NCBI GenBank assembly: GCA_022710975.1
Contig: JAKLGA010000001.1
Span: 744,001-808,000, forward strand
Length of the DNA: 64,000 bases
Reading direction: 5' to 3'
Source of the DNA: Myxococcota bacterium
GTDB lineage: Bacteria; Myxococcota; B64-G9
Below the pieces are notes generated by a model. The model had not been told where the DNA came from and did not search any database. It worked only from the letters and a program-made list of their open reading frames with translations. Of this stretch, positions 39,216 to 48,448 are shown piece by piece (the stretch's first letter is position 1; every line of letters starts with the position of its first letter). The translations under genes and the position numbers were made by a program.

Positions 39216-40312
39216 TGCAAGCGAGCCCGCGTCGGATCGCACTCCTGGGCGCCGCGCTCGGCCTGCTCGCGCTGGCCGGCTGCGCCAGCCAGGCGGCGCC
39301 GGAGAAGCGGGACCGGCCCGCGCCGCTGGTCCAGGTGCGGAGCGTGGCGCCCGAGGACCACGAGCTGCGCCGCGCCTACCTGGTCACCCTGCTGCCGGCC
39401 GAGCAGGTGCAGGTGGTCTCGCGCGCCTCGGGCTACGTGGTCGCCTGGCTGGTCGATCGGGGCGACCGGGTGCGCCGTGGCCAGCGCCTGGCGCTCATCG
39501 AGCGCGAGGAGATGAACGAGCAGCAGCGCCAGGCCGCGGCCGGGCTGCAGGCGGCCCGCGCCAACCACGAGTACGCGCGCACCAACCTGGAGCGCCTGGA
39601 GCGGCTGCTGGCCCAGCAGCTCGTCTCCCAGGCCGAGGTGGACAACGCCCGCACGGCCGCGAACCTGGCCCAGGCCCAGGTCGACGCCGCCCAGGCCGGG
39701 CTCGGCCTGAGCGAGACCCGCGCCGGTTACGCCAACATCACCGCGCCGTTCGACGGCGTGGTGCTCGAGCGGCTGGTGGACGTCGGGGCCATGGTCGGCC
39801 CGGGCGGCGCGCCGCTCTTCCAGCTCGGCGCCATCGGGCGGGTGAAGGCCCTGGCCGCGGTACCCCAGGCCGATCTGCGCTTCATCACCCTCGGCACGCC
39901 GGTCAGCCTGCGCCTCGAGGGGCTCGACGGGGCGCTGCCCGGCGCCGTGCGGCGCTTCGCCCCGGCGCTCGATCCCGCCACCCGCACCATGGAGGTCGAG
40001 CTGGAGTTCGAGAACCCGGCCGAGGCGCTGAAACCGGGCATGTTCGGGCGGGCCGAGATCGTGCTGGAGCGGCTCTCGCAGGCCATCCTGGCCCCGCCGC
40101 TGGCGGTCAGCCGGCGCGACCAAGGCGGGGTGGCCTTCGTGGTCGCGGACGGCAAGGCCCGCCAGGTCGAGCTCCAGCTCGGAGCGACCCTGCCGGACGG
40201 CCGCATCGTGATCACCGCCGGGCTCCGGCCCGGGGACGTGCTGATCGTCGTCGGCCGCGAGCTGGTGCGCGACGGGCAGGCCGTGCGCACGGTCGAGGCC
40301 CAGAAGCTCTGA
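39215..40312 (+). CDS. RND periplasmic adaptor (membrane fusion) lipoprotein
   Basis: 365 residues. The lipobox is LALAGC, so it is anchored to the inner membrane by lipid. The order is barrel-sandwich (ASGYVVAWLVDRGDRVRRGQ), a helical hairpin (about 105-160, NEQQRQAAAGLQAARANHEY), the second half-motif (ITAPFDGVVLERLVDVGAMV) and the beta-barrel and membrane-proximal domains (LGTPVSLRLEGLD, LKPGMFGRAEIVLE). It links the OMF to the RND pump. GGAGGGA lies nine bases upstream of the ATG, which overlaps the tolC stop by one base. Confidence 0.9.
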   Translation: MQASPRRIALLGAALGLLALAGCASQAAPEKRDRPAPLVQVRSVAPEDHELRRAYLVTLLPAEQVQVVSRASGYVVAWLVDRGDRVRRGQRLALIEREEMNEQQRQAAAGLQAARANHEYARTNLERLERLLAQQLVSQAEVDNARTAANLAQAQVDAAQAGLGLSETRAGYANITAPFDGVVLERLVDVGAMVGPGGAPLFQLGAIGRVKALAAVPQADLRFITLGTPVSLRLEGLDGALPGAVRRFAPALDPATRTMEVELEFENPAEALKPGMFGRAEIVLERLSQAILAPPLAVSRRDQGGVAFVVADGKARQVELQLGATLPDGRIVITAGLRPGDVLIVVGRELVRDGQAVRTVEAQKL

Positions 40313-40327
40313 CCGGGCGAGGGACCC

Positions 40328-43300
40328 ATGCTCACCCGCGCCGCGCTCAAGAACCCCGTCGCCGTCCTGATGATCGCGCTGGCCCTGTGCGTGCTCGGGG
40401 TGACCTCGCTGCGGCGTATCCCCGTCGACCTGTTCCCCACCTTCTCCATGCCCATGGTCATCGTCGGCGTGGTCTACCCCGGCGCCGGACCGAAGGACGT
40501 GGAGTCGTCCATCACCTACCCGCTCGAGCGCGTGCTCACCTCGGTGCCCAACGTGAACTACGTCGAGAGCACCTCCCGCCAGGGCATCGCCGTGCTGCGC
40601 GTGTTCTTCGACTGGGAGGCCGACGTCGACGTGGGCGCGAGCGACTGCGTCCAGAAGATCCAGCAGGTCATGTCCAGCCTGCCGCCCGGGACGCAGCAGC
40701 CCTTCGTGGTGAAGATGGACATGTCCAACATGGCCGTGCTCAGCCTGGCCCTGTCGGGCGGGCTGGACGACCGGGGGCTGTACGACCTGGCCTACAACGT
40801 GCTCATGCCCCAGCTCGAGCGCATCCAGGGCGTGTCCACCGTGTCGATCAGCGGCGGGCGCATCCGCCAGATCAACGTGCTGGCCGAGCGCGAGGCGCTG
40901 GCCGCGCGCGGGCTGTCGGCCGGCGATCTGGTCAGCGCCATCGGCAGCGCCAACTTCCTGATGCCGTCGGGCAACCTGCGCGTGGCGGAGGTGGACTACA
41001 ACCTGTTCACCGCCACCCAGATCGACGAGGTCCAGCGCCTGGGCGACGTGCCCGTGCGGGTGGGCGGCCAGGACGCCTACCCGGTGCTGGTGCGCGACGT
41101 GGCCACCCTCGAGGACGGCGGCGAGAACGTCACCAACGTGGTGCGCATCAACGGCAAGCGCGGGGTGGGCCTGTACGTGCGAAAGCAGCCCGGCGCCAAC
41201 ACGGTCGAGGTGGTCGACCGGCTGCTGGCGGCCCTGCCCGGGCTGACCGGTCTCCCGGCCGGGGTGAGCCTGGAGCCGGTCTTCGATCAGAGCCTGTACA
41301 TCCGCAACTCCATCGGCAGCCTGACCGACGAGGCGCTGCTGGGGGCCGGGCTGTCCATCCTGATCATCTTCCTGTTCCTGCGCATGGTGCGCTCCACCCT
41401 GGTCATCGCGCTGTCCATCCCGCTGTCGATCCTGACCACCTTCCTGCTGCTGTACTTCCTGGGCGGGCAGACGCTCAACACCTTCACCCTGGGCGGGCTG
41501 GCGCTCGGCGTAGGCCGCCTGCTGGACGACTCGATCGTCGTGCTGGAGAATATCTACCGCCACCGGGCGCGCGGGGAGCCGGCCGAGCAGGCCTCGCTGG
41601 AAGGCGCCCGGGAGGTGGCCATGCCGGTGCTGGCCTCGACCATCGCCACCATCGTGGTGTTCTTCCCGGTGGTGTTCCTGGCCGGCATCGCCAAGGCGCT
41701 GTTCATCCCGCTCACCCTGGCGATCGTCTTCTCCCTGGCCGCCTCCTACTTCGTGTCCATGACGGTCATCCCGGTGCTGTGCGTGCGCTTCCTGCCCCCG
41801 CCCCGGGAGCCGCGGCGCGACGCGCCGACGCGCGGCGAGCGCTTCATGGCTCGCTGGGCCGGGCTGATCACGGGCCTGGAGCAGCTGTACCGGTGGCTGC
41901 TGACCGTCGCGCTCGGCCACCGCGCGGTGGTGATCGCGCTCATCCTGCTCGGCCTGGGCGGCGCGGCCGCGCTCGCGCCGCGGCTGGGCACGGAGTTCTA
42001 CCCCGCGACGGACGAGAGCCAGCTCCGGGTGGTGGTGCGGGCCCCGGTCGGTACGCGGGTGGAGCGCACCGCGGCCCTGACCCGAAATCTGCAGGCGGTG
42101 GTGCGCGAGACCCTGGGCGCCGACAACATCCTCTCGTTGATGGCCGACGTGGGCGCCCGCCAGAGCGGCGGCGGGGGCATGTTCTCGCAGAACACCGGAC
42201 CGCACTCGGCCCAGCTCCGCATCCAGCTCGTCCCGCCGACCCGGCGCCCCTTCACCGACATCCAGGCCGCGGACAAGCTGCGCCGGGTGCTCGGGGACAA
42301 GCTGCCCGGCGTGAGGGTGTTCATCGACACGGGCGGCATCGTCCAGCGCATCCTGTCCTTCGGCTCCGAGCAGCCCATCGACGTGGAGATCCTGGGTTAC
42401 GATCTGGAGGCCGCCCGGGGGTACGCGGCGCAGATCCTGGCCGCGGTCGAGTCCACCCCCGGGGCCACGGACGTGCGCCTCAGCCGCGAGGAGGACTACC
42501 CCGAGCTCGACATCCTGGTCGATCGCGAGAAGGCCGGCCGGCTCGGGCTGACCACGCGCGACGTGGCCCAGACCGCGCTGACCTCGGTCTCGGGCAACCT
42601 GAACTCACCCTCCATCTACACCGATCCGATCACCGGCAAGGAGTACCAGATCATCGTGCGCTTCCGGGAGGCCGACCGGCAGACCCTCGCCGACCTCGAG
42701 GACGTGCCGCTGGTCGGGCGGGGCGGCAACCTGGTCAGCCTGCGCTCGGTGGCGGACGTGGTCCCGGGCGCCGGCCCGGTCCAGGTGGACCGCAAGTACC
42801 AGCAGCGCATCATCCACGTGACCGCCAACGTGAAGGACCGGCCGCTGGGCGACGTGGCCGGCGAGATCGAGCGCAAGCTGGCCGACCTGCCCAGGCCGCC
42901 GGGCTTCGACGTGCGCCTGGGCGGCCAGACCGCCCAGCAGAAGGAGAGCTTCGAGAGCCTGGCCGGCGCGCTGCTGCTGGCGCTGATGCTGGTCTACATG
43001 ACCATGGCCTCCCAGTTCCGCTCGCTGCTCGACCCGTTCATCGTCATGTTCTCGGTGCCGCTGGGGGTGATCGGCGTGGTGCTGGCGCTGTGGCTGACCG
43101 ACACGTCGATCAACATCATGTCCGCCATGGGCGTGATCATGATGGTGGGCATCGTGCTGTCCAACGGCATCCTGCTGGTGGAGTTCGCCAACGTGCGCCG
43201 CCGCCAGGGGCTGGACCGGCGGGAGGCCATCCTCGAGGCGGGCACCGTGCGCCTGCGGCCCATCCTCATGACCGTGCTGACCACCCTGCTCGGGCTCCTG

Positions 43301-43462
43301 CCCATGGCCATCGGCATCGGCGAGGGCTCGGAGTCGAACGTGCCGCTGGCCCGCGCGGTGGTGGGCGGGCTCATCGTCTCGACCTTCTTCACCCTGATCC
43401 TGATCCCGATCCTCTACACGCTCTTCCACCGCCGCGCGCCCGCCCCGGCCTCCGCCCGCTAG
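40328..43462 (+). CDS. RND-family (HAE1-like) efflux transporter
   Basis: 1044 residues, the normal RND length. It starts MLTRAALKNPVAVLMIALA with the expected first helix, followed by VDLFPTFSMPMVIVGVVYPGA. The proton-relay Asp pair is in LGVGRLLDDSIVVLEN (TM4), and PLGVIGVVLALWLTDTSINI and SNGILLVEFANVRRRQG cover TM10-TM12. Two large periplasmic loops are present. It is the inner-membrane, proton-driven pump of the tripartite system. The substrate is not predictable; no regulator gene is adjacent. The stop overlaps the convergent gene by four bases. Confidence 0.92.
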   Translation: MLTRAALKNPVAVLMIALALCVLGVTSLRRIPVDLFPTFSMPMVIVGVVYPGAGPKDVESSITYPLERVLTSVPNVNYVESTSRQGIAVLRVFFDWEADVDVGASDCVQKIQQVMSSLPPGTQQPFVVKMDMSNMAVLSLALSGGLDDRGLYDLAYNVLMPQLERIQGVSTVSISGGRIRQINVLAEREALAARGLSAGDLVSAIGSANFLMPSGNLRVAEVDYNLFTATQIDEVQRLGDVPVRVGGQDAYPVLVRDVATLEDGGENVTNVVRINGKRGVGLYVRKQPGANTVEVVDRLLAALPGLTGLPAGVSLEPVFDQSLYIRNSIGSLTDEALLGAGLSILIIFLFLRMVRSTLVIALSIPLSILTTFLLLYFLGGQTLNTFTLGGLALGVGRLLDDSIVVLENIYRHRARGEPAEQASLEGAREVAMPVLASTIATIVVFFPVVFLAGIAKALFIPLTLAIVFSLAASYFVSMTVIPVLCVRFLPPPREPRRDAPTRGERFMARWAGLITGLEQLYRWLLTVALGHRAVVIALILLGLGGAAALAPRLGTEFYPATDESQLRVVVRAPVGTRVERTAALTRNLQAVVRETLGADNILSLMADVGARQSGGGGMFSQNTGPHSAQLRIQLVPPTRRPFTDIQAADKLRRVLGDKLPGVRVFIDTGGIVQRILSFGSEQPIDVEILGYDLEAARGYAAQILAAVESTPGATDVRLSREEDYPELDILVDREKAGRLGLTTRDVAQTALTSVSGNLNSPSIYTDPITGKEYQIIVRFREADRQTLADLEDVPLVGRGGNLVSLRSVADVVPGAGPVQVDRKYQQRIIHVTANVKDRPLGDVAGEIERKLADLPRPPGFDVRLGGQTAQQKESFESLAGALLLALMLVYMTMASQFRSLLDPFIVMFSVPLGVIGVVLALWLTDTSINIMSAMGVIMMVGIVLSNGILLVEFANVRRRQGLDRREAILEAGTVRLRPILMTVLTTLLGLLPMAIGIGEGSESNVPLARAVVGGLIVSTFFTLILIPILYTLFHRRAPAPASAR

Positions 43463-45567
43463 ACCCGGCAGCCCTGGGCGGCGGCGAGGAAGGCCTCGTC
43501 GACCTCGTCCACCTCGCCGGTGCGGTCGAGATCCGCCCCGCCGCACCAGGCGTTGCGCTCGCGGCAATCCTCGCCCGCGTGCGCGTCCCTGGCCGCCTGC
43601 CACAGGGCCGTGTCCGCCGCGTCGACCGCTCCGCTCCCGTCCAGGTCGGGCCGCGCGCAGCCGAGGACGGCCCAGGTACAGTCGAGCAGCGCGGGCGCCG
43701 TGGCGCACAGGGGCAGCGCCCGGAGCAGGCGCGCGCCGCCCAGCACCACGTGGTGCGGGCGATCGACCGGCTGCCAGGGGTGCTCGGCCTCGGGCACGCC
43801 GCGCGCCTCGTAGCCGTCCGCGCTGCGCCGCAGGGGCGGCGTGTCCCCGTAGGCCTCGGTGTAGCGCTGCTTGACCGAGTCGCTGTCGCCCTCGTACTCG
43901 CGCGCGACCTCGGCGCGGATCTCCTCGTCCGTCAGCAGCGGCGCGGGCTGGGTGTCGGCCAGCGCGGGCCAGCCCTCGATGGCCGCCGTCTGCCCCTCGA
44001 GCAGGCCGAAGTCGGCGAGATCCCCGACCGGGGTGCTCTCCAGCCCGGCCCAGGCGTCGAACAGGGCGGCCTGGGCCAGGCGCTCGGCCAGCCGGTCGGG
44101 CCGGGTCCGGGTGTAGATGATGTCCGCGAAGACCCGCATCAGGTGGGTGAGGTCGCCCAGCACCCCGCGCGCCCGCGCGCCGAGCTCGCGCTCGCCGGCC
44201 AGGTCGGCGTACTGGACCAGCGCGTGGACCGCCAGGGTGATCTCGTAGAAGTCGTCCTGGAAGCCGCCGATGAACGTCTCGGCCATGCCCGGGGAGCTGG
44301 CCTCGAACTGGCGCACCAGCTCCAGCCAGGGGGTGCCGAACACGGTCATCTGCTCCATCTCGTCCCAGTCGTAGCCGCAGAAGGCCTCCTCCAGGCGGGT
44401 GCAGGTCCGCTCGGCGACGACCTCGCAGCTCACGTCCTGGCCGAGGGCGGCGACCAGCAGGTACTCGATGGAGCCCGGCGCGCGCACCGCGGGCAGCGGC
44501 GTGGACAGCCCCGAGGAGGAGATGGCCCGCGACAGGAAGGCCATCTCGCAGTCGGCCAGGGTGCCCAGATCCTCGTCCTCGGTCTCGCCGTCCGGGCGCA
44601 CCGTGCCGCTCGGCTCCAGGTGGTCGTAGGGGTGGTGCTCGCTGACCGTGAGGATGGCGTCGTGCGCGGCGATGGAGTCGCCGATGCGCCGGCCTGCCTC
44701 CAGCGCCCGCTCGGCGGCCGCGCGCAGCTCCGCCGAGGCCTCCCGGTCGCGCGCCACGCCCAGCGCGGCCACGTAGCCCAGGGACAGATCGGGGAAGTTG
44801 TCGCGCGAGTTGTGGTTGCCCCAGTAGGCGCCCTCCCAGGGGTAGGGCGCGGGGGTGCGCATGATCGAGGCGCAGCAGTCGCTGGAGCGCAGGTGGACCG
44901 GCAGGGCCGAGAAGCTGTAGGTCAGCGCGTACTGCCCGACCTCGCGGGCCGGCATGTAGGCGAACAGGATGTCCTCCGGATCCTCGCGGTGGGTGACCCG
45001 CACGCCCCGGTAGAAGGTGGCGATCATCTCGGCCTCGAGCGCGGGATCCGGCGGCTCGGGGGGCGCGGCCGGCGCGCCCTGTCGGCTGCGGCTCACCGTG
45101 CCCGCCGGGCCGTCCACCACCCGCGTCCAGCCGGGGTAGACGAAGCGGCCGGTCAGGCCCGGGTGGCCGGACACGGCCTCGAAGAAGACGAGCCCGTTCA
45201 GCATGCGCAGCAGCGCCAGCTCGAGCGTGCGGGTGCGGAACAGGCGGTAGGCGTGCCAGGTGGTCCAGACCGAGACGCCGATGTCGTTGTTGTCGTTCGG
45301 GCCGGGCACCACCTCGAACTCGTCGCCCGTCCGGGCCACCCCGACCTTGTCGAGCACCACGCCGAAGGTCGTGTCGCCCACCAGCATGAAGCGCTGGTAG
45401 GCCACCACCGTGCGCTCCACGCGCTCCTTGTAGTAGAGCTTGAAGGCGCGCGCGGCCGCCTCGGGATCGGCCACCGGCCGGGGCAGGCCCTGGCTGTCCG
45501 CGCAGGCGGCGCAGGTGGCGAGCAGCCCCAGCGCGCACAAGATCAGGCCTCGGGGTGGAATCGGCAT
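43459..45567 (-). CDS. Large lipoprotein with C-terminal dockerin-like calcium repeats
   Basis: 702 residues. The lipobox LATCAAC gives Cys22. Most of the protein (about 40-620) is mixed alpha/beta with motifs such as YYKERVERTVVAYQRFMLVG, YPWEGAYWGNHNSRDNFPDL and RVFADIIYTRTRPDRLAERL, resembling DUF3160-type secreted proteins; that assignment is tentative. The end carries two EF-hand-like loops, DLDGSGAVDAADTALWQA and DLDRTGEVDEVDEAFLAA, spaced as in type I dockerins. Surface lipoprotein; no catalytic motif is certain. Confidence 0.7.
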   Translation of the reverse strand: MPIPPRGLILCALGLLATCAACADSQGLPRPVADPEAAARAFKLYYKERVERTVVAYQRFMLVGDTTFGVVLDKVGVARTGDEFEVVPGPNDNNDIGVSVWTTWHAYRLFRTRTLELALLRMLNGLVFFEAVSGHPGLTGRFVYPGWTRVVDGPAGTVSRSRQGAPAAPPEPPDPALEAEMIATFYRGVRVTHREDPEDILFAYMPAREVGQYALTYSFSALPVHLRSSDCCASIMRTPAPYPWEGAYWGNHNSRDNFPDLSLGYVAALGVARDREASAELRAAAERALEAGRRIGDSIAAHDAILTVSEHHPYDHLEPSGTVRPDGETEDEDLGTLADCEMAFLSRAISSSGLSTPLPAVRAPGSIEYLLVAALGQDVSCEVVAERTCTRLEEAFCGYDWDEMEQMTVFGTPWLELVRQFEASSPGMAETFIGGFQDDFYEITLAVHALVQYADLAGERELGARARGVLGDLTHLMRVFADIIYTRTRPDRLAERLAQAALFDAWAGLESTPVGDLADFGLLEGQTAAIEGWPALADTQPAPLLTDEEIRAEVAREYEGDSDSVKQRYTEAYGDTPPLRRSADGYEARGVPEAEHPWQPVDRPHHVVLGGARLLRALPLCATAPALLDCTWAVLGCARPDLDGSGAVDAADTALWQAARDAHAGEDCRERNAWCGGADLDRTGEVDEVDEAFLAAAQGCRV

Positions 45568-45721
45568 GCGCGACCTCCCATGGACGATGGCCTCATGCTA
45601 CACCACCGCCCACCTGCCCGGGGAGCCCACGTCATGCCCCGACCTCGGGCCGCCGTCCCGCGCCACCCGGCGCGAGCCCCGGGTCCACGGGCAGGAGGCC
45701 TGATGGTTCGGAGGGGAAGGC

Positions 45722-47119
45722 TCAGTCGCAGATGAACCCGGCCGTCTCGGAGATCAGCGTCCCGTCGACGGCGTCCAGCGCGCAGGTCCAGCCGAGGCCC
45801 CAGTCCACGAGCACCTCCACCCGGTAGGCCAGACGCAGCTCCAACGCGTCGGGCCGGGTCCCGCTCGGTTGCGCCCACACCAGGGGAACCTCGGGCTCGA
45901 GGGTGAGCTCCGAGAGGTCGGAGACCGTGGCCGTGTGTAGCCCGTCGGCGCACCAGTACTCGAGCTCCAGGCCGAGCAGGCGCTCCCGGGCTTCCTGCCC
46001 TGTCAGCAACGGGTTGCGGGGCACGGGGACCAGCGGCACCACGCCCGTTCTGGCCTCGTGCAGGCCGGCATACTCCTGGGCCACGAGCAGCTCGACCGTG
46101 CCATCGAAGCTCGGATCCGCTGAGGCCACAGAGAGTCCACAGTAGTCCTGCGCGAGGATCACCCGGCAATAGGGATCGTTGCAGCTCAGCTCACCAGGCG
46201 TGAAGGCGAGGCCGGCCGTGCGGAAGAACTCCCCGTCGGCGGTCAGCAGCTCCTCGGACCGCGCCAGGGCGTCGCTCTCGTCGAACACGCCCTCGCCCAG
46301 CCGGATGTAGGGTCCGCTGCTCCGGCGCCAGAGTCTCGGGGTCCAGGTGATGCCGGTGGTGCTGATGTCGTAGTCGAACGCGCCGAGCCCCCAGCGGGCC
46401 TTGAAGGCGGCCAGGCGGTCCTGGAAGGTCTGCTCGGCGTCCGCGGGCTCGACGTACAGCGAGGGGTAGCCTTCGGGGATGCCCTGGTTGTCCAGCAGGA
46501 TGCCCTGGCAGCCGGCCGCGGGCAGGCAGGCCTCCTCCACCAGCGCGGTGCCGCTCGCCGGCCAGCCGAGGTAGTCCTCGACGCAGCCGTGGAGGCAGGC
46601 GTGGCTGCAGCTGTACTCCTGGATCTGCTCCTGGCCGTTGCAGAAGAGGTGCACGTGCCAGGAGACCTGGAGCGCCCCGTCCTGGCAGGTGGCCATGAAG
46701 CCGCACTCGAAGTCCGGCACGTCCAGGCAGTCCGGGGGGAAGTCGGGCGCCTGGCAGCCGCAGTCGCACTGGCCCTCCGCGGTGCAGGCGCAGCCGGCCT
46801 GGCAAGCCCCGCACGAGCCGCCGCAGCCGTCCGGGCCGCAGGCCAGCCCCGCGCAGGCGGGCTGGCAGCCCACGCACTGCCCGTCCCGGCAGGTCCCGTC
46901 GGCGCAAGGCTCATCCGCGGATGGGTAGGAGCACACGCCCTGGCTGCAGGCGCCCGGCGCGTGGTAGGTGCGCAGCGTGATCCCGTCCACGCAGGTCGGG
47001 GGCGATGGCCTGTCGCAGACCACCCCCGCGCAGGCATCCGCCTCCCGACCGTAGTCGAGGCAGGCCGGCAGACACAGGCCGAGCACCCCCAGCGCGATCC
47101 CCAGCGCCCTCGGATTCAT
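45722..47119 (-). CDS. Cys-rich lipoprotein
   Basis: 465 residues. The signal ends LCLPAC (lipobox, Cys20). Residues about 25-130 are Cys-rich, with CAGLACGPDGCGGSCGACQAGC and CDCGC, the same module type as in the 27.4-30.5 kb lipoprotein. The remainder is a unique mixed domain with Cys pairs (SCSHACLHGCVEDY, SCNDPYC, DYCGL) and no recognised motif. It ends ISETAGFICD. The 154-bp gap between it and the preceding minus-strand gene (45568-45721) contains nothing I can name. Confidence 0.7.
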   Translation of the reverse strand: MNPRALGIALGVLGLCLPACLDYGREADACAGVVCDRPSPPTCVDGITLRTYHAPGACSQGVCSYPSADEPCADGTCRDGQCVGCQPACAGLACGPDGCGGSCGACQAGCACTAEGQCDCGCQAPDFPPDCLDVPDFECGFMATCQDGALQVSWHVHLFCNGQEQIQEYSCSHACLHGCVEDYLGWPASGTALVEEACLPAAGCQGILLDNQGIPEGYPSLYVEPADAEQTFQDRLAAFKARWGLGAFDYDISTTGITWTPRLWRRSSGPYIRLGEGVFDESDALARSEELLTADGEFFRTAGLAFTPGELSCNDPYCRVILAQDYCGLSVASADPSFDGTVELLVAQEYAGLHEARTGVVPLVPVPRNPLLTGQEARERLLGLELEYWCADGLHTATVSDLSELTLEPEVPLVWAQPSGTRPDALELRLAYRVEVLVDWGLGWTCALDAVDGTLISETAGFICD

Positions 47120-47211
47120 GGCACGCCTCCTGCTGTCAGCCTGCAGCCTCCGCGGAGAATCCGCAAGCCGTGAGCCTGGAGCGCGGACGGCGGGCGTGGT
47201 ATCGGTCGGGC

Positions 47212-48069
47212 ATGTCGTTGCCCACCCTGGCCGAGCGGGCGCTGAGCGGGCTCGCCTGCAAGCTGGACGAGCTCGCGGGCGGCATCACCCGGGTGCGCCT
47301 GTCGAGCCGCACCACGCGCCTGAACCACATGCAGGTCGCGCTGTACCGGGTGGGGGAGCTGCTGGTGGACACGGGCTTCGCGCGGGCGCGCGCGCTCAGC
47401 CTGCGGGCGCTCGAGGGTCAGCGCCTGGCGGCCATCCTGCTCACCCACCACCACGAGGACCACAGCGGCGCCGCGGCCGCGCTCGCCGCCCGGCACGCCT
47501 GCCCGGTGTACCTGCGCCGGCCCGAGGTCCGCCGGACCGAGGGGCTGGACGCCATCAAGCCCTACCGCCGCCTGTGGTGGGGCGAGCCCGGGGAGTACGG
47601 CCCGCTGCCCATGCCGGAGCGGATCGACGCGGGCGGGCGGGCGCTCCGCGCCGTGCCCATCCCCGGGCACTCCGCGAGCCATACGGCCTTCCTCGACGAG
47701 CTGAGCGGCGCCGTGCTGGTCGGCGATCTCTACATCAGCGGCGGGGCCACCGCGGTCATGTCCCACGAGGACCCGTACGAGTCGATCGCCTCGCTCCGGC
47801 GGGTGGCCGACCTGGAGCCGGCGCGCATGCTGACCGGCCACGGCCTCTCCATGGAGCGGCCGGCGGCGGCGCTGCGGGAGAAGGCCGCGCGCATCGAGGC
47901 CGCGGCCGGGGAGATCCTGCGCCTGCACCGGGCCGGGCTCCCGGAGCGGGAGATCTGCCGGCGGGTGTTCCCGGGCGGGCGGGCCAAGGACCGCTTCCTC
48001 GAGCTGCTCACCCAGGGCGAGTTCTCCCGCCTGAACCTGGTGCGCGCCTGCATCCGCCGGGCGCCCTGA
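47212..48069 (+). CDS. Metallo-beta-lactamase-fold hydrolase
   Basis: 285 residues. The metal motif is THHHEDHSG (HxHxDH form), with further ligands in IPGHSASHT, LVGDLYIS and TGHG. The C-terminal 75 residues add a helical winged-helix-like tail (GLPEREICRRVFPGGRAKDR), as in glyoxalase II-like/LACTB2-type hydrolases. It could act on a thioester, lactone or nucleic acid end. Cytoplasmic. The only start-site support is a TATCGG seven bases before the ATG; no Shine-Dalgarno sequence is visible, so it may also be leaderless. Confidence 0.8.
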   Translation: MSLPTLAERALSGLACKLDELAGGITRVRLSSRTTRLNHMQVALYRVGELLVDTGFARARALSLRALEGQRLAAILLTHHHEDHSGAAAALAARHACPVYLRRPEVRRTEGLDAIKPYRRLWWGEPGEYGPLPMPERIDAGGRALRAVPIPGHSASHTAFLDELSGAVLVGDLYISGGATAVMSHEDPYESIASLRRVADLEPARMLTGHGLSMERPAAALREKAARIEAAAGEILRLHRAGLPEREICRRVFPGGRAKDRFLELLTQGEFSRLNLVRACIRRAP

Positions 48070-48218
48070 CCCCGGCGATCGCCGCCTGGCCCCCCTGCCG
48101 CGAGCCATCGGCTCCTTCGCCGTTTGCCCTCCCCTCGAGGAAAGATCCTCCGACCGCTGCCTCTCACGAAGGCAGAGGAGCGAGGGACGGCTCGCGGACG
48201 AACGAATCGAGACGGTGG

Positions 48219-48407
48219 CTACAGGTACTTCTTCAGGCCGTAGCGCTCGGCCAGCGCGCGGCGCTCGGCCTCGCCCAGGGACAGCAGGTAGGCCTTGAAG
48301 CCCGGGCACCAGCCCGCGTGCCAGCGCCACAGCCGGCCCAGGAAGGACCTCGGGTCGCGGTCGTACTTCGCCCGGAACTTGCACTTCACGCACGCGTGCT
48401 CCGCCAT
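48219..48407 (-). CDS. Small CxxC protein of unknown function
   Basis: 62 residues. It begins MAEHACVKCKFRAKYDRDP, with a CVKC pair, followed by FLGRLWRWHAGWCPGFKAY and a helical end (AERRALAERYGLKKYL). The ATG has GGAGG five bases upstream. The CxxC plus distal Cys suggests a small metal or redox site. No signal peptide. The 149-bp gap to the convergent gene at 48069 holds an imperfect CTGCCT/AGGCAG hairpin and nothing else recognisable. Confidence 0.7.
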   Translation of the reverse strand: MAEHACVKCKFRAKYDRDPRSFLGRLWRWHAGWCPGFKAYLLSLGEAERRALAERYGLKKYL

Positions 48408-48448
48408 GCCTCCATCGGTACCGCAGCCGGGCGGAAAAAGGAAGGGCG

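Noticed and set aside
39193-45735. 2180-codon plus-strand open frame
   Set aside because: It runs in the wrong frame through the RND operon and antisense to the 702-residue lipoprotein. It has no conserved motif.
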